Origin: UBA4661 sp002405405
Lineage (GTDB): Bacteria > Bacteroidota > Ignavibacteria > Kapaibacteriales > UBA4661
Direction: 5' to 3'
Assembly: GCA_036847245.1 (NCBI GenBank)
Contig: DAIUAL010000174.1
Coordinates: forward strand, 1 to 7,141
DNA: 7,141 bases
The position numbers were made by a program, and so were the translations under genes. Below, piece by piece: positions 6,552-7,141 of this stretch. Position 1 is the first letter of the stretch, and every line of letters begins with the position of its first letter. Under the pieces are notes generated by a model that was given only the letters and a program-made list of their open reading frames with translations, was not told the origin of the DNA and searched no databases.

Positions 6552-6647
6552 ATGCCTTGCGGAAAAAAACGTAAACGCCATAAAATGGCAACGCACAAGC
6601 GCAAAAAACGCTTACGTAAAAATCGTCATAAAAAGAAAAAACGCTAA
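6552..6647 (+). CDS. bS22/mS38-type (AURKAIP1/COX24 domain) small ribosomal protein, 31 aa
   Basis: This very short ORF encodes 31 residues, of which about two thirds are Lys, Arg or His. The order MPCGKKRKRHKM, then THKRKKRLRKNRHKKKKR, matches my memory of the tiny AURKAIP1/COX24-domain proteins of Bacteroidota and relatives. These are homologous to mitochondrial mS38 and mycobacterial bS22, which bind the small ribosomal subunit near the decoding region at the subunit interface. The start ATG is supported by CGGAG (6541-6545) with a 6-nt spacer, and the stop TAA is followed 6 nt later by a strong terminator hairpin, both hallmarks of a real expressed gene. It is not an alternative frame of another gene. 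Composition alone could mislead for a protein this basic, but the residue order, ribosome binding site and terminator together make it convincing. Confidence 0.85.
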   Translation: MPCGKKRKRHKMATHKRKKRLRKNRHKKKKR

Positions 6648-6653
6648 CTGCGT

Positions 6654-6689
6654 ACAACAAAGCCCAACTCTACAGTTGGGCTTTGTTGT
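6654..6689. terminator. Bidirectional intrinsic terminator
   Basis: A perfect 16-bp inverted repeat with a 4-nt loop (CTAC): left arm 6654-6669, right arm 6674-6689. The GC-rich core GCCCAACT/AGTTGGGC is flanked by A-rich and T-rich tails (CAAA / TTTG), giving a T-rich run downstream in both directions. It sits 6 nt after the bS22-like stop and 56 nt beyond the stop of the convergent methyltransferase, so it can end both transcripts. Confidence 0.9.
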
Positions 6690-6745
6690 TTGACTATGTA
6701 CTTCACCAATACTCTTCCAGCACAAAGCACAATGGGTGCGACAAG

Positions 6746-7141
6746 CTATGCAAGCAACATAAACTGGTGTTCATGGGGGGAATGATCCGGGAGTTCTATA
6801 CTATAATTCGAGATGAAAAGTTCTTTGCCGCGTTGGTTGGAGCTACTCGTAACATTGCGCATACCGTACATCAAATCCCACGCATTGATTTCTGCAAAGG
6901 AAAACAACTCTCTGATATACTCGCTGTCATCATAGGTAATCAGCCAACGGTGTTTGCATCGGCGCATTGTTTCAGCAAATCGGACATGGTCGAAACCCTT
7001 GTGTAGATGACCGTTTTTACCATACAATGCGGACTTTGTTGCTGAGTGATAGGGTGGATCAAGAAAGAGAAAAACATTATCCCCATCTTGCTCAATCACT
7101 GTTTGAAAATCCTCATTGGTGATTGTTGTACCTTGTATGAC
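6746..7141 (-). CDS. D12-class adenine-specific DNA methyltransferase, C-terminal part, 5' end outside the window
   Basis: This is the C-terminal half of a Dam-like N6-adenine DNA methyltransferase, which transfers a methyl group from S-adenosylmethionine to adenine in a specific DNA site. The reading frame stays open to the window edge, so the 131 visible residues are a partial protein. The catalytic motif IV, DPPY, is at visible residues 28-31 within VFLFLDPPYHSATKS. It is followed by a family-typical order: HKGFDHVRFAETM, then KHRWLITYDDSEYIRELF, then LMYGM, and KELFISNY near the end. A GTG at 7099 is in frame but lies just before the catalytic motif and is unlikely to be the true start. 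The SAM-binding N-terminal motif would lie to the right of the window. Whether it belongs to a restriction-modification system or is solitary cannot be told here. Confidence 0.9.
   Translation of the reverse strand, partial: VIQGTTITNEDFQTVIEQDGDNVFLFLDPPYHSATKSALYGKNGHLHKGFDHVRFAETMRRCKHRWLITYDDSEYIRELFSFAEINAWDLMYGMRNVTSSSNQRGKELFISNYSIELPDHSPHEHQFMLLA

Noticed and set aside
6122..6604. 160-codon minus-strand open frame opposite the TPR and bS22-like genes
   Set aside because: It is antisense to clear TPR repeats, is unusually Cys- and Ile-rich, and would run through the bS22-like gene.

Overview
The window holds five complete or nearly complete minus-strand genes at positions 1-5274, a short plus-strand run (HU/IHF-type protein, TPR protein, tiny basic ribosomal protein) at 5482-6647, and the end of a minus-strand DNA methyltransferase that runs off the right edge. 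Gene density is that of an ordinary bacterial chromosome. I see no rRNA, tRNA, CRISPR array, insertion sequence or phage module. The 31-residue bS22/COX24-type protein next to an HU-family gene, the fused mutase IcmF, and mixed strong and weak ribosome binding sites together suggest a member of the Bacteroidota/Chlorobiota (Ignavibacteria, Kapabacteria) assemblage. That placement is an inference from remembered families, not a search.

Minus strand, in order of transcription: a 445-aa membrane-anchored protein with a Tyr-rich and Gly/Ser/Arg-rich tail (5274-3937); a 224-aa protein with an N-terminal membrane anchor (3862-3188); a secreted alpha/beta hydrolase of the CocE/NonD, alpha-amino-acid ester hydrolase type (3125-1230); a 187-aa multi-pass membrane protein (1206-643); and the cobalamin-binding N-terminus of the fused acyl-CoA mutase IcmF (677-30). 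Gaps are short (about 23 to 75 nt) and the last pair overlaps, so one operon is plausible, although the functions do not form an obvious pathway.

The most striking observation is in icmF. The Walker A lysine codon of its G-protein domain is replaced by TAA at 30-32, and the correct family frame continues on the other side to the window edge. This is a one-base change (AAA to TAA) at the catalytic residue: a true nonsense mutation, a natural split, or a sequence error.

A 207-nt divergent intergenic region (5275-5481) separates the two blocks. It carries three exact copies and one near-copy of an AAAATACA box, two of the exact copies spaced 21 nt apart. On the plus strand, HU and TPR genes overlap and are probably co-translated. 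The bS22-like gene follows after a 91-nt spacer with three small palindromes and two TTGACA hexamers. A perfect 16-bp hairpin (6654-6689) lies between this gene and the convergent methyltransferase gene and probably terminates both.

I did not find a clear new multi-gene system. The best candidates for novelty are the icmF stop codon, the box array, and the two uncharacterised anchored proteins.
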